NCBI GenBank assembly: GCA_036520615.1
Contig: DATDJI010000060.1
Span: 1-64,000 of the forward strand
DNA from: CAMCXE01 sp036520615
GTDB lineage: Bacteria; Pseudomonadota; Gammaproteobacteria; Pseudomonadales; Cellvibrionaceae
Length of the DNA stretch: 64,000 bases
Direction of reading: 5' to 3'
The notes below the pieces were generated by a model. It ran no database searches, had not been told where the DNA came from, and saw only the letters and a program-made list of their open reading frames with translations. The translations under genes were made by a program, and so were the position numbers. Of this stretch, positions 18,401 through 26,353 are shown piece by piece. How positions within the stretch are numbered: the stretch's first letter is position 1; the number at the start of each line of letters is the position of its first letter.

Positions 18401-18570
18401 GGTCTTTTTTGGTTGATGTTGATTTGACGAGTTATGCGTGGCTGCGTTTTGATTGGAATAATGATGCCAATTATAGCAACGACACCTCATTACCAAGTGC
18501 CCGTTATACGTTTGGTAATTACCGGGGAAACGACCGCATGTTATTTTGGCAAGATACTTCCGTGCCCTAA
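15469..18570 (+). CDS. mshQ: MSHA-associated large secreted protein MshQ, DUF6701 C-terminus
   Basis: 1033 residues. The N-terminus holds two hydrophobic stretches: MIYRIWMVVFWVFWPG at the very start and CILLKLFFFWILSAYG near residue 45; the second followed by PNLLAA looks like the real signal peptide, leaving the first 40 residues unexplained. Residues about 70-300 are a Ser/Thr-rich repetitive beta region (NSTLNIAPGDYTVTGDVTLLG...GNLTLNSYSQVNV) like right-handed helix surface proteins. The C-terminal third fits the DUF6701 domain of MshQ (VRPFGFYISVT; GYVGRFKPYQFAASSV; FYYGRLRLDDAHGPE). Probably a tip adhesin or surface protein of the pilus. GTG start, 4-nt overlap with mshP. Confidence 0.82.
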   Translation: MIYRIWMVVFWVFWPGLSKGSTCAGLYSYSGQSHSAGGRIKIPNCILLKLFFFWILSAYGPNLLAATCSSVFPTGIASTSNTGTVTIDSATARINNSPSNQITTKNYTNLTSGANVCGAVPCTASNTTSSTATNYTTFPGGSALSTSWGGSLTVSSSANYSSVSIAQNSTLNIAPGDYTVTGDVTLLGDTAIATAPKINVSATGTVRIFVQGNLTLNSYSQVNVGTGGGTTRFIYFYVRGTTTVQTYSAVKAVIYSKGGVILHDNSTLTGALSSEGNIVMHNATVNYSATAVSTTDFGGSCTVAASINNFLIDVGGGTGSNCAASTINITARDSSNAALTTYAGTVTISTSTANGDWAKTATAADAYGTLTAGATDSGAATYVFNTSDAGTISINLTDTHAESLTISLNDSSAGITSTSSALVFSRNAFVVTAPDTLAGDIIAGRTHSLRVTMMKQNTSGATSCSAASDYNVSGVKAWLIRASGDPAGTAPNLINSSNASVALPNAKPASNNVTLGFSGGIANFTLSTSDVGKYAINFADSSNSYSTSEISGASTYVVRPFGFYISVTSNPAASSDTGSVFTTAGTNFTVNVTAKAYSATDDVNSDGVPDNHADTNAANNANLADNTTLIKFGAESPAAETVTLSSSLRLPSGGIDPGLSDGDATANDGRVISSFTNGVGSTTQAYFGEVGIIELAASITDGDYLGAGTTPTTNMVSRSGYVGRFKPYQFAASSVSMTPFCSVSTAFNYLSKDFPAGLTITAQNQQAGTTQNYAGVFAKLTSAGYTFKARDTTSSTTLTSRMQLSGLTGSWVSGQVAASASINLARNSTPDGPYTTTRVGVTISDTDSVSLRSSDITFDSDANGSNDALLFGQTAFYYGRLRLDDAHGPETANLNVSFQTDYWTGSIWTRNRADSCTTIATSAISYPSGAINVVANRTVTVGAGTTIGNYVPVPGATVNFSSGDAGHYFSPPGNGKTGSFLVDVDLTSYAWLRFDWNNDANYSNDTSLPSARYTFGNYRGNDRMLFWQDTSVP

Positions 18571-18647
18571 TTTAACTTTGATTCCAGCTAAAGTTTGTGC
18601 CCAATGGGCCGATAACAGGAGTACACATCGTGTTTGAGGAGCCAATT

Positions 18648-19025
18648 GTGAATACACAAGCTGCACTAAAGTCCTACGCCAAAGTACAGTACCGCTCAAA
18701 TGTTGATGTGGCCTCGCCGCACAAATTAGTGGATATGTTATTTGACGGCGCTATTGAGCGAATTGCGCAGGCAAAAGGCGCGTTGCAATTTGGTGATATT
18801 GCCTTAAAGGGGCAAAAAATTAGTAGCGCAATTAGTGTCGTAGGAGGATTACGGGAGAGTTTAAATACGGAATCCGGCGGCGACTTAGCGCATAATTTGG
18901 ATAACCTTTATTTGTATATCCAAAAAATACTCACTAATGCACACAGCAAAAACGATATTAAATTATTGGATGAAGCTGCAACGCTGCTGGGCGAATTGCA
19001 ATCGGCCTGGAAGCAAATCGGCTAG
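18648..19025 (+). CDS. FliS-like flagellin export chaperone
   Basis: 125 residues from GTG at 18648 (GAGGAG six nt upstream); GTG at 18630 with AGGAG is an alternative adding six residues. NTQAALKSYAKVQYRSNVDVASPHKLVDMLFDGAIERIAQAKGAL matches the FliS N-terminal helix pattern, and LDNLYLYIQKIL and GELQSAWKQIG the conserved rear helices. FliS binds the C-terminus of flagellin and prevents early polymerisation. Here it lies 77 nt after mshQ and away from flagellar genes, so it may be a second copy. Confidence 0.8.
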   Translation: MNTQAALKSYAKVQYRSNVDVASPHKLVDMLFDGAIERIAQAKGALQFGDIALKGQKISSAISVVGGLRESLNTESGGDLAHNLDNLYLYIQKILTNAHSKNDIKLLDEAATLLGELQSAWKQIG

Positions 19026-19123
19026 ATAAAACCGCTAAAAATTAACGTTAGCGTGGTTATTGTAAGCAATAGATCGCCTCGGAATTATTAGTCCGTCATT
19101 TTAAAAAGTAATTGGCAGTGTTT

Positions 19124-20305
19124 TTATTCGTTAGATGTATTTAAGGCATTGCCTTCCGGTTCTTTGTTATCGGGCTTGCTGCCTAAAACTGCGTTCAACG
19201 TTTTAATTTCACCCTTGCGCCAAATTTCTATAGCCATGGCCTGGCCGGGCCGAGCTTTAAGAATTTCCTGCATTCCTAAGGTTCCATTGCCCACCGTCTG
19301 CCCATTGATTTTTAAAATGATATCGCCGGGAGTAAGCCCCGCTTTATGAGCCGGTCCATTATTAAAGATTGCAGTCACTACAACTCCGTTTACTCCTTGC
19401 AAATTAAGTTGTTGAGCAATTAATTGAGTTACTGGCTGGGCTTCTACCCCAAGCCAGCCGCGTATTACTTTGCCCATTTCCACTATATCTTTAAGCGATA
19501 ACAAAGCAGTATCCGCAGGCACGGCGAGGCCTACGCCATCCAAGCTCGAATTGCCTAAGCGATCTAAAATCGCCGTATTAATGCCGAGCAAATTACCTTG
19601 CGCATCAATTAATGCACCGCCTGAGTTGCCGGGGTTAATGGCTGCATCTGTTTGAATAAAATTTTCCAGCGTACTAATGCCTAGACCATGGCGGCCGGTT
19701 GCCGAGATAATTCCTTGCGTAACGGTTTGGCCCATACCAAATGGGTTGCCAATGGCCAATACTACGTCGCCCACCTGAGCATTGCGCGGAGCACCTATGC
19801 GAATGGCCGTGAGCTTATCGGCTTTAATATGCAAAACCGCTAAATCATTTTCTTCGTCGACACCTACAAGTGTCGCCTGAATTTCTCGGCTGTCTTGCAG
19901 TTGTACAATTACTTCATCGGCGCCGCGTATAACATGGATATTTGTCAGTAAATATCCGCTTTCACTGACAATAACACCGCTGCCAAGCGCGGACTGCATG
20001 CGTTCTTGGCGAGGGATATCGGCGGCATTAAAAAAATGCCGAAATAGAGGGTCTTCTATTAGGCGCCGCCTGCGCTCTTGAATTTTTGTGCGGGTATAAA
20101 TATTTACAACAGCGGGTGAGGCGCGTTTGACTGCCTCTGCGTAGGAAACAGGGCCATTAAAGCTGGAATAATTCGATTGAGGCGCGATCGCCTGTTCGAT
20201 GACAGGTGTAGCAGAGCGCAATTGCGGAAATAACACCAGGGCAGCGCCAGCCACTAAAACGCCAGTAGCCAATGGCCAAACTAAATACTCAAGGGCTCGT
20301 CGCAC
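19124..20305 (-). CDS. algW: DegS/AlgW-type periplasmic serine protease
   Basis: Starts the RseA/MucA cleavage cascade that frees the envelope-stress sigma factor in related bacteria. 393 residues: one N-terminal membrane anchor (about 8-27), a trypsin-like domain with His124 (TNIHVI), Asp154 (ENDLAV) and Ser228 (GNSGGA), and one PDZ domain (about 275-370, GVVVTAIFNNGPAHKAGLTPGD). One PDZ and a non-cleaved anchor indicate DegS/AlgW rather than DegP. Followed upstream by zapG, the same order as in many gammaproteobacteria. Confidence 0.92.
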   Translation of the reverse strand: MRRALEYLVWPLATGVLVAGAALVLFPQLRSATPVIEQAIAPQSNYSSFNGPVSYAEAVKRASPAVVNIYTRTKIQERRRRLIEDPLFRHFFNAADIPRQERMQSALGSGVIVSESGYLLTNIHVIRGADEVIVQLQDSREIQATLVGVDEENDLAVLHIKADKLTAIRIGAPRNAQVGDVVLAIGNPFGMGQTVTQGIISATGRHGLGISTLENFIQTDAAINPGNSGGALIDAQGNLLGINTAILDRLGNSSLDGVGLAVPADTALLSLKDIVEMGKVIRGWLGVEAQPVTQLIAQQLNLQGVNGVVVTAIFNNGPAHKAGLTPGDIILKINGQTVGNGTLGMQEILKARPGQAMAIEIWRKGEIKTLNAVLGSKPDNKEPEGNALNTSNE

Positions 20306-20319
20306 AGGCGTTTTTTGCC

Positions 20320-20793
20320 TTAGGGTTTGAAATTAGGGGAAACGAATACCGGAGGTGGCTGCTTTTCTTCATCTTCGTATTCATCGCTTAAGCCACCTTT
20401 TTGCCCTGGTATTTTCGGCGCCCAGTCTTTTGGCGGTTCAAGGCTGGTCTCAGTAAGGTCAATCACGTCGCCCACCGCCTGTTTTACTTCAGCCGCTTCT
20501 AACAGTTTGCGGCTTATATCGGGGCTTGCCAAACGGGCTGCGCCATCGGCTAAATGCTGGTGCAGATCTCGATAACTCTGCGTTAAATCACTGATTCGCT
20601 GAGATGTATCAACAAAATGTTTTGCTACCTGATGTTGATAGTTTTCCAGTTCGGCTTCTGTTTGTTGTAATCGATTGGCCAACTGACTGGAAGCGCCTTG
20701 CCCTAACCGGACGCGTCCTAATAAAGCGCCCAGCCCAAGTCCAACTAAAAGGGACACCACTGCAATGATCAAAACAAGTTCAAGGGAGTACAC
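20320..20793 (-). CDS. zapG: ZapG/YhcB cell-division-associated membrane protein
   Basis: 157 residues. N-terminal membrane helix (LVLIIAVVSLLVGLGLGALLG), coiled coil (RLQQTEAELENYQHQVAKHFVDTSQRISDLTQSYRDLHQHLA split over residues 42-84) and an acidic disordered C-terminus. This is the DUF1043 architecture; the NYQHQVAKHFVDTS motif is the family hallmark. It is an inner-membrane protein linked to the divisome and envelope synthesis. Fourteen nt upstream of algW on the same strand, divergent from zapE. Confidence 0.9.
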   Translation of the reverse strand: MYSLELVLIIAVVSLLVGLGLGALLGRVRLGQGASSQLANRLQQTEAELENYQHQVAKHFVDTSQRISDLTQSYRDLHQHLADGAARLASPDISRKLLEAAEVKQAVGDVIDLTETSLEPPKDWAPKIPGQKGGLSDEYEDEEKQPPPVFVSPNFKP

Positions 20794-20917
20794 AAAAGGC
20801 TCCTAAAACAAAGAGATAAGGCCTCGCATGATACTGTATTTGCGTGCGCAGGTGGCCAATATCAATTGCGTCAATGGATAAGGCTTTGTAAAGTTGGCGG
20901 TTTTCCAAGTAAATTTT

Positions 20918-22090
20918 ATGTCTCGAATTCCCTCCGACCCAGCTCCTGCTCATCCAATTGCTCACAACCATAACCGCGCTCCTCTTGTGTCGCGCTTAAG
21001 TCCGCAAGCCCAATACCTTGAAGATTCAAAGCGTGCAGGATTTGTAGCGGATGCGTCGCAGGCGTTAGCGGTAGAGGCACTGGAGGATTTGTACTTACGA
21101 TTGCTCGCCACTCACAATTCAAAGCCAACGTTTTGGCAGCGGACTTCTCACCTTTTTAAAGCTCGCAATGAGCCGCCGATAGGTCTTTATTTTTGGGGGG
21201 GAGTAGGGCGAGGCAAGACCTATTTAATGGATGTATTTTTTGATGCCTTACCGTTTGAGCGCAAAATGCGTACGCATTTTCATCGCTTTATGCGCCGCGT
21301 ACATGCCGAGCTGACTCTTCTTAAAGGGCAGAAAAATCCCTTACAACTGGTCGCTAAGCGTTTGGCCGATGAAGCCTGTGTAATTTGTTTTGATGAATTT
21401 TTTGTCACCGACATCACCGATGCGATGTTATTGACAGGCTTATTAACGGCATTGTTTGAACGAGGAGTCTGTTTAGTTGCTACGTCTAATATCGTACCGG
21501 ACGGCTTATACCCCAACGGGTTACAGCGGGAGAAATTTCTACCGGCAATTGCTTTGTTAAACCGTTTTACCCTTGTGATAAATGTAGATGGCGGAGTTGA
21601 TTACCGTTTGCGCACGCTACAGCAAGCGGCCTTATATTTTTATCCGTTGAATGAAACCGCTCAATTCGAGATGTGTAAACATTTCGAACGCTTAACGGGG
21701 AGGGCGGTGGCAGACCCGGTGCAATTAACGATTGAGGGACGCCAGGTTCCGGCGCTTGGTGAGTGGGAGGATATTGTTTGGTTTGATTTTAAATCTCTAT
21801 GTGAAGGCCCTCGCTCCCAACAAGACTATATTGTGCTGGCTAAGGAATATCACACCGTATTAGTTTCCAATGTCCCAAGGCTGGGTGCAGCCAATGATGA
21901 TGCGGCCCGTCGTTTTGTCTATCTGGTCGATGAGTTCTACGACAGGGGCGTAAAGCTAATCATTTCAGCAGAAAATTCTATTGCTTCTATTTATAGTGGC
22001 GGCAAACTGACCTTTGAATTCGCCCGCACGCAAAGCCGACTGCTTGAAATGCAAAGCGAAGCTTATCTTGCTAGTCCGCACAAGCCGTAG
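20918..22090 (+). CDS. zapE: Cell division ATPase ZapE (AFG1 family)
   Basis: 390 residues from ATG at 20918. Walker A GGVGRGKT (94-101) with LYFWGGVGRGKTYLMDVFF around it, HFHRFMRRVHAEL, and Walker B CFDEFFVTD, all diagnostic of AFG1/ZapE. ZapE acts at the division ring and interacts with FtsZ in an ATP-dependent manner. Position directly before rplM is conserved in gammaproteobacteria. An upstream TTG at 20894 would add eight residues; neither start has a good ribosome site. Confidence 0.93.
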   Translation: MSRIPSDPAPAHPIAHNHNRAPLVSRLSPQAQYLEDSKRAGFVADASQALAVEALEDLYLRLLATHNSKPTFWQRTSHLFKARNEPPIGLYFWGGVGRGKTYLMDVFFDALPFERKMRTHFHRFMRRVHAELTLLKGQKNPLQLVAKRLADEACVICFDEFFVTDITDAMLLTGLLTALFERGVCLVATSNIVPDGLYPNGLQREKFLPAIALLNRFTLVINVDGGVDYRLRTLQQAALYFYPLNETAQFEMCKHFERLTGRAVADPVQLTIEGRQVPALGEWEDIVWFDFKSLCEGPRSQQDYIVLAKEYHTVLVSNVPRLGAANDDAARRFVYLVDEFYDRGVKLIISAENSIASIYSGGKLTFEFARTQSRLLEMQSEAYLASPHKP

Positions 22091-22166
22091 CCTTTCCTGA
22101 TGGTCCTGATACTAAGTTGCGCTTGAATAACCGGCGTTTCTTCTATAGTATGCGCGCTCTTTTTTT

Positions 22167-22218
22167 GGGGTGGCGATTTGCCGCCCCGGTTCCACCTCCC
22201 CAAAGGTAGTTTTGGGGG
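22167..22218 (+). promoter_or_regulatory. Structured leader of rplM-rpsI mRNA
   Basis: Two consecutive stems 30 nt before rplM: GGGGTGGC / GCCGCCCC (22167-22187, five-nt loop) and CCCCAAA / TTTTGGGG (22198-22218). A TATAGT box at 22145-22150 may be the promoter -10. Paired hairpins between promoter and an operon for a ribosomal protein suggest autogenous control by L13 or S9; this is inference. Confidence 0.5.
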
Positions 22219-22247
22219 TATTAGTACCTACGTTAAAGGCCAACAAC

Positions 22248-22676
22248 ATGAAGACAATTAGCGCCAATGCTCAAACAGTACAACGTGAATGGTACATCCT
22301 CGACGCTTCAGGCAAAACTCTAGGCCGTATCGCCACTGAGATTGCAAGCCGTTTACGCGGTAAGCACAAGCCTGAATTTACCCCGCACGTTGATACCGGT
22401 GATTACATCGTTGTCATCAACGCAGAGAAAGTCTGTGTGACGGGTAAAAAAGCGAAAGACAAGATGTATCACCACAACACCGGTTACCCAGGCGGCTTGC
22501 GCACGATCAGCTTTGAAAAGCTCATCGACAAAGCCCCTGAGCGCACAATTCAAAGCGCTGTTAAGGGGATGCTGCCAAAAGGCCCACTGGGTCGTGCAGT
22601 ATTCAAAAAATTAAAGGTCTATGCCGGTGCGTCTCATCCGCACACTGCGCAACAGCCCAAAGAACTTAACCTATAA
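22248..22676 (+). CDS. rplM: 50S ribosomal protein L13
   Basis: 142 residues, exactly the expected length. Family landmarks: REWYILDASGKTLGRIAT, IASRLRGKHKPEFTPHVDTGD, the MYHHNTGYPGG motif and GMLPKGPLGRAVFKKLKVYAG. Start at 22248 (MKTISANAQTVQ) agrees with known L13 proteins. Cotranscribed with rpsI 12 nt downstream. Confidence 0.99.
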   Translation: MKTISANAQTVQREWYILDASGKTLGRIATEIASRLRGKHKPEFTPHVDTGDYIVVINAEKVCVTGKKAKDKMYHHNTGYPGGLRTISFEKLIDKAPERTIQSAVKGMLPKGPLGRAVFKKLKVYAGASHPHTAQQPKELNL

Positions 22677-22688
22677 CGGAGGCTGCAA

Positions 22689-23081
22689 ATGGCAGGTGAA
22701 CAATATTACGGTACTGGTCGTCGCAAAACCTCTACCGCTCGAGTATTTATCTCATTAGGCAGCGGTGCAATCAGCATTAATGATCGCACCATTGAAAACT
22801 ATTTTGGCCGTGAAGTGGCCCGTATGATCGTACGTCAGCCGTTAGAATTGGTCGGCGCTGTTGATCGTTTTGACATCACTATCACCGTTAAAGGTGGTGG
22901 TAGCTTCGGTCAAGCAGGAGCCATTCGCCACGGTTTAACCCGTGCATTAATGGCCTATGATGAAACTCTACGTCCAGCCTTGCGCGCAGCCGGTTACGTA
23001 ACGCGTGATGCGCGTGAAGTTGAACGTAAGAAAGTTGGTCTTCGCAAAGCTCGTAAGCGTCCACAATACTCAAAACGTTAA
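22689..23081 (+). CDS. rpsI: 30S ribosomal protein S9
   Basis: 130 residues, the standard length, with YGTGRRKTSTARVF at the N-terminus and the basic tail GLRKARKRPQYSKR that reaches the P site. Ribosome site GGAGG precedes the ATG. Second gene of the rplM-rpsI operon, followed by an intrinsic terminator. Confidence 0.99.
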   Translation: MAGEQYYGTGRRKTSTARVFISLGSGAISINDRTIENYFGREVARMIVRQPLELVGAVDRFDITITVKGGGSFGQAGAIRHGLTRALMAYDETLRPALRAAGYVTRDAREVERKKVGLRKARKRPQYSKR

Positions 23082-23096
23082 TCGTTATTGTGTGGC

Positions 23097-23127
23097 AAAA
23101 GCCCGAACCTCGTTCGGGTTTTTTTTT
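23097..23127 (+). terminator. Intrinsic terminator of rplM-rpsI
   Basis: CCCGAA cctcg TTCGGG followed by nine T, 20 nt after the rpsI stop. Confidence 0.9.
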
Positions 23128-23369
23128 GAGCGCAGTTTTTGGTCACAGCCCTTGTTACCTTGTAAGCACTGGGGATTTTCATTACCATTGCGCGCTTTTT
23201 CGCGATGCCGATTGTTGAATGTTTCATTGATAAATATCAGTTGCCGGCTCATCCCAAGGGGTAAAATTGTGGTTTTGTGATCGATGGTAATTACCCTTGC
23301 ACTACATTCGAAGTTTTTATTTTGTCCTAATTTCCCTATTTTTTCCTTTTGCCACAGGAGATATACGTC

Positions 23370-23972
23370 ATGAGTAATGACGAAATAAACCGCGGGCGTC
23401 GCCGTGTTTTAACGGCAGTGACGTCTGCCGTGGGTGCTGTGGGCGTGGTCGGTGCGGCCGTCCCGTTTGTCGGCTCCTGGTCCCCGAGCGCTAAAGCTAA
23501 GGCAGCTGGCGCGCCAGTCGAAATCAACATTAGTAAAATTGAACCGGGCCAAATGGTGACGGTTGAGTGGCGCGGAAAGCCAGTTTATGTACTTCGTCGT
23601 ACTAAGGAAGCTCTTGCCGGGCTGAAAATCAATGAAGCTCAATTGCGAGATCCATCTTCAAAACAATCGGTTCAGCCTACCTATGCGCAATCAGAAAGCC
23701 GCGCAATCTCAGGCAAAGAAGAAATAGCCGTGCTTTTAGGCGTGTGTACGCACTTAGGTTGCGCGCCCGGCTTTGAGCCTAAAGTAGGGGCTATTGATCT
23801 GAGCGGTGGCAGTACTTGGCAAGGCGGCTTTTTTTGCAAATGCCACGGTTCGAAGTATGACTTGGCTGGACGTGTTTTTCAGGGCGTACCAGCTCCATTA
23901 AATTTAGAAGTGCCCGCTCACAAATATCTTAGTGATTCGGTCATTCTTATCGGCGAAGATCAAGGGGCCTAA
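23370..23972 (+). CDS. petA: Ubiquinol-cytochrome c reductase Rieske Fe-S subunit
   Basis: 200 residues. Twin-arginine-type N-terminus (RGRRRVLTAVTSAVGAVGVVG) that stays as the membrane anchor, then a Rieske domain with CTHLGC and CKCHGS, the two cluster-binding boxes. It passes electrons from ubiquinol to cytochrome c1 in complex III. ATG at 23370 with AGGAG nine nt before. Two nt upstream of the cytochrome b/c1 gene. Confidence 0.97.
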   Translation: MSNDEINRGRRRVLTAVTSAVGAVGVVGAAVPFVGSWSPSAKAKAAGAPVEINISKIEPGQMVTVEWRGKPVYVLRRTKEALAGLKINEAQLRDPSSKQSVQPTYAQSESRAISGKEEIAVLLGVCTHLGCAPGFEPKVGAIDLSGGSTWQGGFFCKCHGSKYDLAGRVFQGVPAPLNLEVPAHKYLSDSVILIGEDQGA

Positions 23973-23974
23973 TA

Positions 23975-26026
23975 ATGATGAATTGGCTAACGGGATTATG
24001 GCAGTGGGTGGATAAGCGTCTGCCCGTTCAGCGGGCGTGGGATACCCATATGGGTAAATATTACGCACCGAAGAATTTTAATTTTTGGTATTTTTTTGGT
24101 GTGTTGTCGTTATTAGTGCTGGTAAATCAGTTGCTAACCGGTATTTGGCTCACGATGAGCTATGAACCAACGGCGCAAGGGGCCTTTGCCTCTGTTGAGT
24201 ACATCATGCGCGATGTGCCGTACGGGGACGTGTTGCGATATATGCATTCAACCGGTGCGTCGGCATTTTTTATTGTCGTTTATCTGCATATGTTTCGCGG
24301 CATGATGTATGGATCCTATAAAGCGCCTCGTGAGCTTGTGTGGATTTTTGGGATGTTCATTTATGTACTTTTAATGGCAGAAGCCTTTATGGGCTATGTT
24401 TTGCCTTGGGGACAAATGTCTTATTGGGGAGCCCAGGTTATTGTTAACCTTTTCGGTGCAATACCCATTGTTGGTGAAGATCTAGTTCAATGGATTCGCG
24501 GCGATTACTTAATTTCCGGTGCTACGCTAAACCGCTTTTTTGCTCTACACGTTGTAGCCTTGCCGATTGTTTTATTGGCTCTGGTAGTTATGCATATTTT
24601 GGCGTTGCATGAAGTCGGTTCGAATAATCCGGATGGCATTGAAATTAAAAAGAAAAAGGATGCGAACGGTATTCCACTTGATGGTGTGCCGTTTCATCCT
24701 TACTACACAGTGCATGATTTAGTTGGTGTCACAGTTTTTCTTTTCGCTTTTTGCGGCATTATTTTCTTTATGCCGGAAATGGGCGGCTTTTTCTTGGAGC
24801 ACGCCAACTTCGAACCTGCCAATGGATTAAAAACTCCTGAACATATTGCGCCTGTATGGTATTTCACGCCGTTTTACGCGATGTTACGTGCAGTAACTAT
24901 AGAAATAGGCCCATTAAATTCTAAATTTTTAGGCTTTGTTGTAATGGCAGCTGCCATTGCTATTTTATTTGTGCTGCCCTGGTTGGATAAAAGCCCGGTG
25001 AAATCGATTCGCTTTAAAGGCTTATTTAGCCGTATTGCGTTGATTGTATTTGCTGCCTCCTTTGTTATTTTGGGTTACTTAGGTGTTGAACCGGCTAACG
25101 AATCCAGAACGGTTTTGGCGCAAATCTGCACCGTTGTTTATTTCCTGTATTTTATTGGTATGCCCTTTTGGACGAAGCGGGAAAAAACTCTTCCCGTGCC
25201 CGATCGCGTTCAGCTAAAAGGGCTTGCCAAACACTGGGTGTTTGGCGGTCTATTGCTGTTTATTTTCTTGGTGCTTGCACCTATTACGGCGGTGGCGAAT
25301 GAAGAGTTAGGTCATTGCGGCACTGTTGCCTGTGATCATTTTGAGCCGGATTTTTCTGATAAAGCCTCTTTGCAGCGGGGAGCAAAATATTTTGTTAACT
25401 ATTGTATGGGATGCCACTCTGCAAATTTTTCCCGGTTCGCTCGTGTAGCTGAGGATTTGGATATTCCGGAAAAACTGGTATCGGAAAACTTAATTTTCGG
25501 CGACCAAAAAATTGGGGAGACTATGGGGATCGCTATGGCCCCTAAAAAATCCAAAGTTTGGTTTGGTGCCACTCCTCCGGACTTAAGTTTAGAAACCCGT
25601 GCACGTAGCGCGGAGTGGGTTTACACCTATTTGCGCAGTTTTTACAAGGACGATACCCGCCCGACTGGCGTAAACAATAAGGTTTTTCCTAACGTGGGTA
25701 TGCCTCATGTGTTGCTTGAGTTACAAGGCTTACCAGAATGTACAACCGGCCCGCACACGGACATACAAGGAAAAACTGAGCGCGATAAACTCGGTGAGCC
25801 TAAGATGATCGAGTGTGGTCGTTTAGAAGTAGGCAAAGTTAAAGGCTCGATGACACCTGCTGAGTTTTCAGAAGTAGTTGCAGATGTGGTGAACTTCATG
25901 GCTTATTTGGCCGAGCCTGGGGCAGCACGTCGCCAGCAAATCGGATGGTACGTTCTTGGCTTCTTGTCCATATTGTTTGTCTGCGTGTTATTACTCAACC
26001 GCGAATACTGGAAAGACGTGCACTGA
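23975..26026 (+). CDS. petBC: Cytochrome b / cytochrome c1 fusion of complex III
   Basis: A single 683-residue frame. Residues 1-415 are full cytochrome b: haem ligands His91, His105, His192 and His207, and PVWY (293-296) at the quinol site. Residues about 416-450 form an extra hydrophobic helix (WVFGGLLLFIFLVLAPITAV) that stands where the c1 signal peptide would be. Residues 450-683 are cytochrome c1: CMGCH at 477-481 (haem c), distal Met576 in FPNVGMPHV, and the C-terminal anchor GWYVLGFLSILFVCVLLLN. No stop, no ATG and no ribosome site exist at the junction. In most gammaproteobacteria petB and petC are separate; a fused precursor that is cleaved later is known from Bradyrhizobium (fbcH). 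Confidence 0.93.
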   Translation: MMNWLTGLWQWVDKRLPVQRAWDTHMGKYYAPKNFNFWYFFGVLSLLVLVNQLLTGIWLTMSYEPTAQGAFASVEYIMRDVPYGDVLRYMHSTGASAFFIVVYLHMFRGMMYGSYKAPRELVWIFGMFIYVLLMAEAFMGYVLPWGQMSYWGAQVIVNLFGAIPIVGEDLVQWIRGDYLISGATLNRFFALHVVALPIVLLALVVMHILALHEVGSNNPDGIEIKKKKDANGIPLDGVPFHPYYTVHDLVGVTVFLFAFCGIIFFMPEMGGFFLEHANFEPANGLKTPEHIAPVWYFTPFYAMLRAVTIEIGPLNSKFLGFVVMAAAIAILFVLPWLDKSPVKSIRFKGLFSRIALIVFAASFVILGYLGVEPANESRTVLAQICTVVYFLYFIGMPFWTKREKTLPVPDRVQLKGLAKHWVFGGLLLFIFLVLAPITAVANEELGHCGTVACDHFEPDFSDKASLQRGAKYFVNYCMGCHSANFSRFARVAEDLDIPEKLVSENLIFGDQKIGETMGIAMAPKKSKVWFGATPPDLSLETRARSAEWVYTYLRSFYKDDTRPTGVNNKVFPNVGMPHVLLELQGLPECTTGPHTDIQGKTERDKLGEPKMIECGRLEVGKVKGSMTPAEFSEVVADVVNFMAYLAEPGAARRQQIGWYVLGFLSILFVCVLLLNREYWKDVH

Positions 26027-26040
26027 TAGCTATGTTAATG

Positions 26041-26065
26041 GGGGCGCACATTGTGGGCCCCTTTT
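26041..26065 (+). terminator. Intrinsic terminator after petBC
   Basis: GGGGCGCAC att GTGGGCCCC (one mismatch) followed by TTTT, 15 nt after the stop. It isolates the pet operon from sspB. Confidence 0.8.
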
Positions 26066-26353
26066 GCTTGACCCTATAAAGGCTAGCAACGATGCTTTAA
26101 CGGGCGTTGATGGATTTTCAGCCACTTTTCTCCAGTATCTTAGTGCCATTCTCCAGTGTCTTGTGAATATCTCGAAAGCTTCAGTTGATTATTGAACTGT
26201 CAGAGCCCATGTCAGGTGTAAGATGCGCTCTTAGAGCAAAGATTTTAAATAATAATAATATTTGTAGCCTCGGTTATATCGTTTATCCTATTGCTGTTTG
26301 GCAATCATGCTGTTCCGTTCTTTACTATTTATTTGATGCAGGTGTTGACGTCT
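26066..26353 (+). other. Gap between petBC and sspB where sspA is usually found
   Basis: About 290 nt. No remnant of an SspA glutathione-transferase fold is visible in any frame. It should carry the sspB promoter. Confidence 0.5.
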
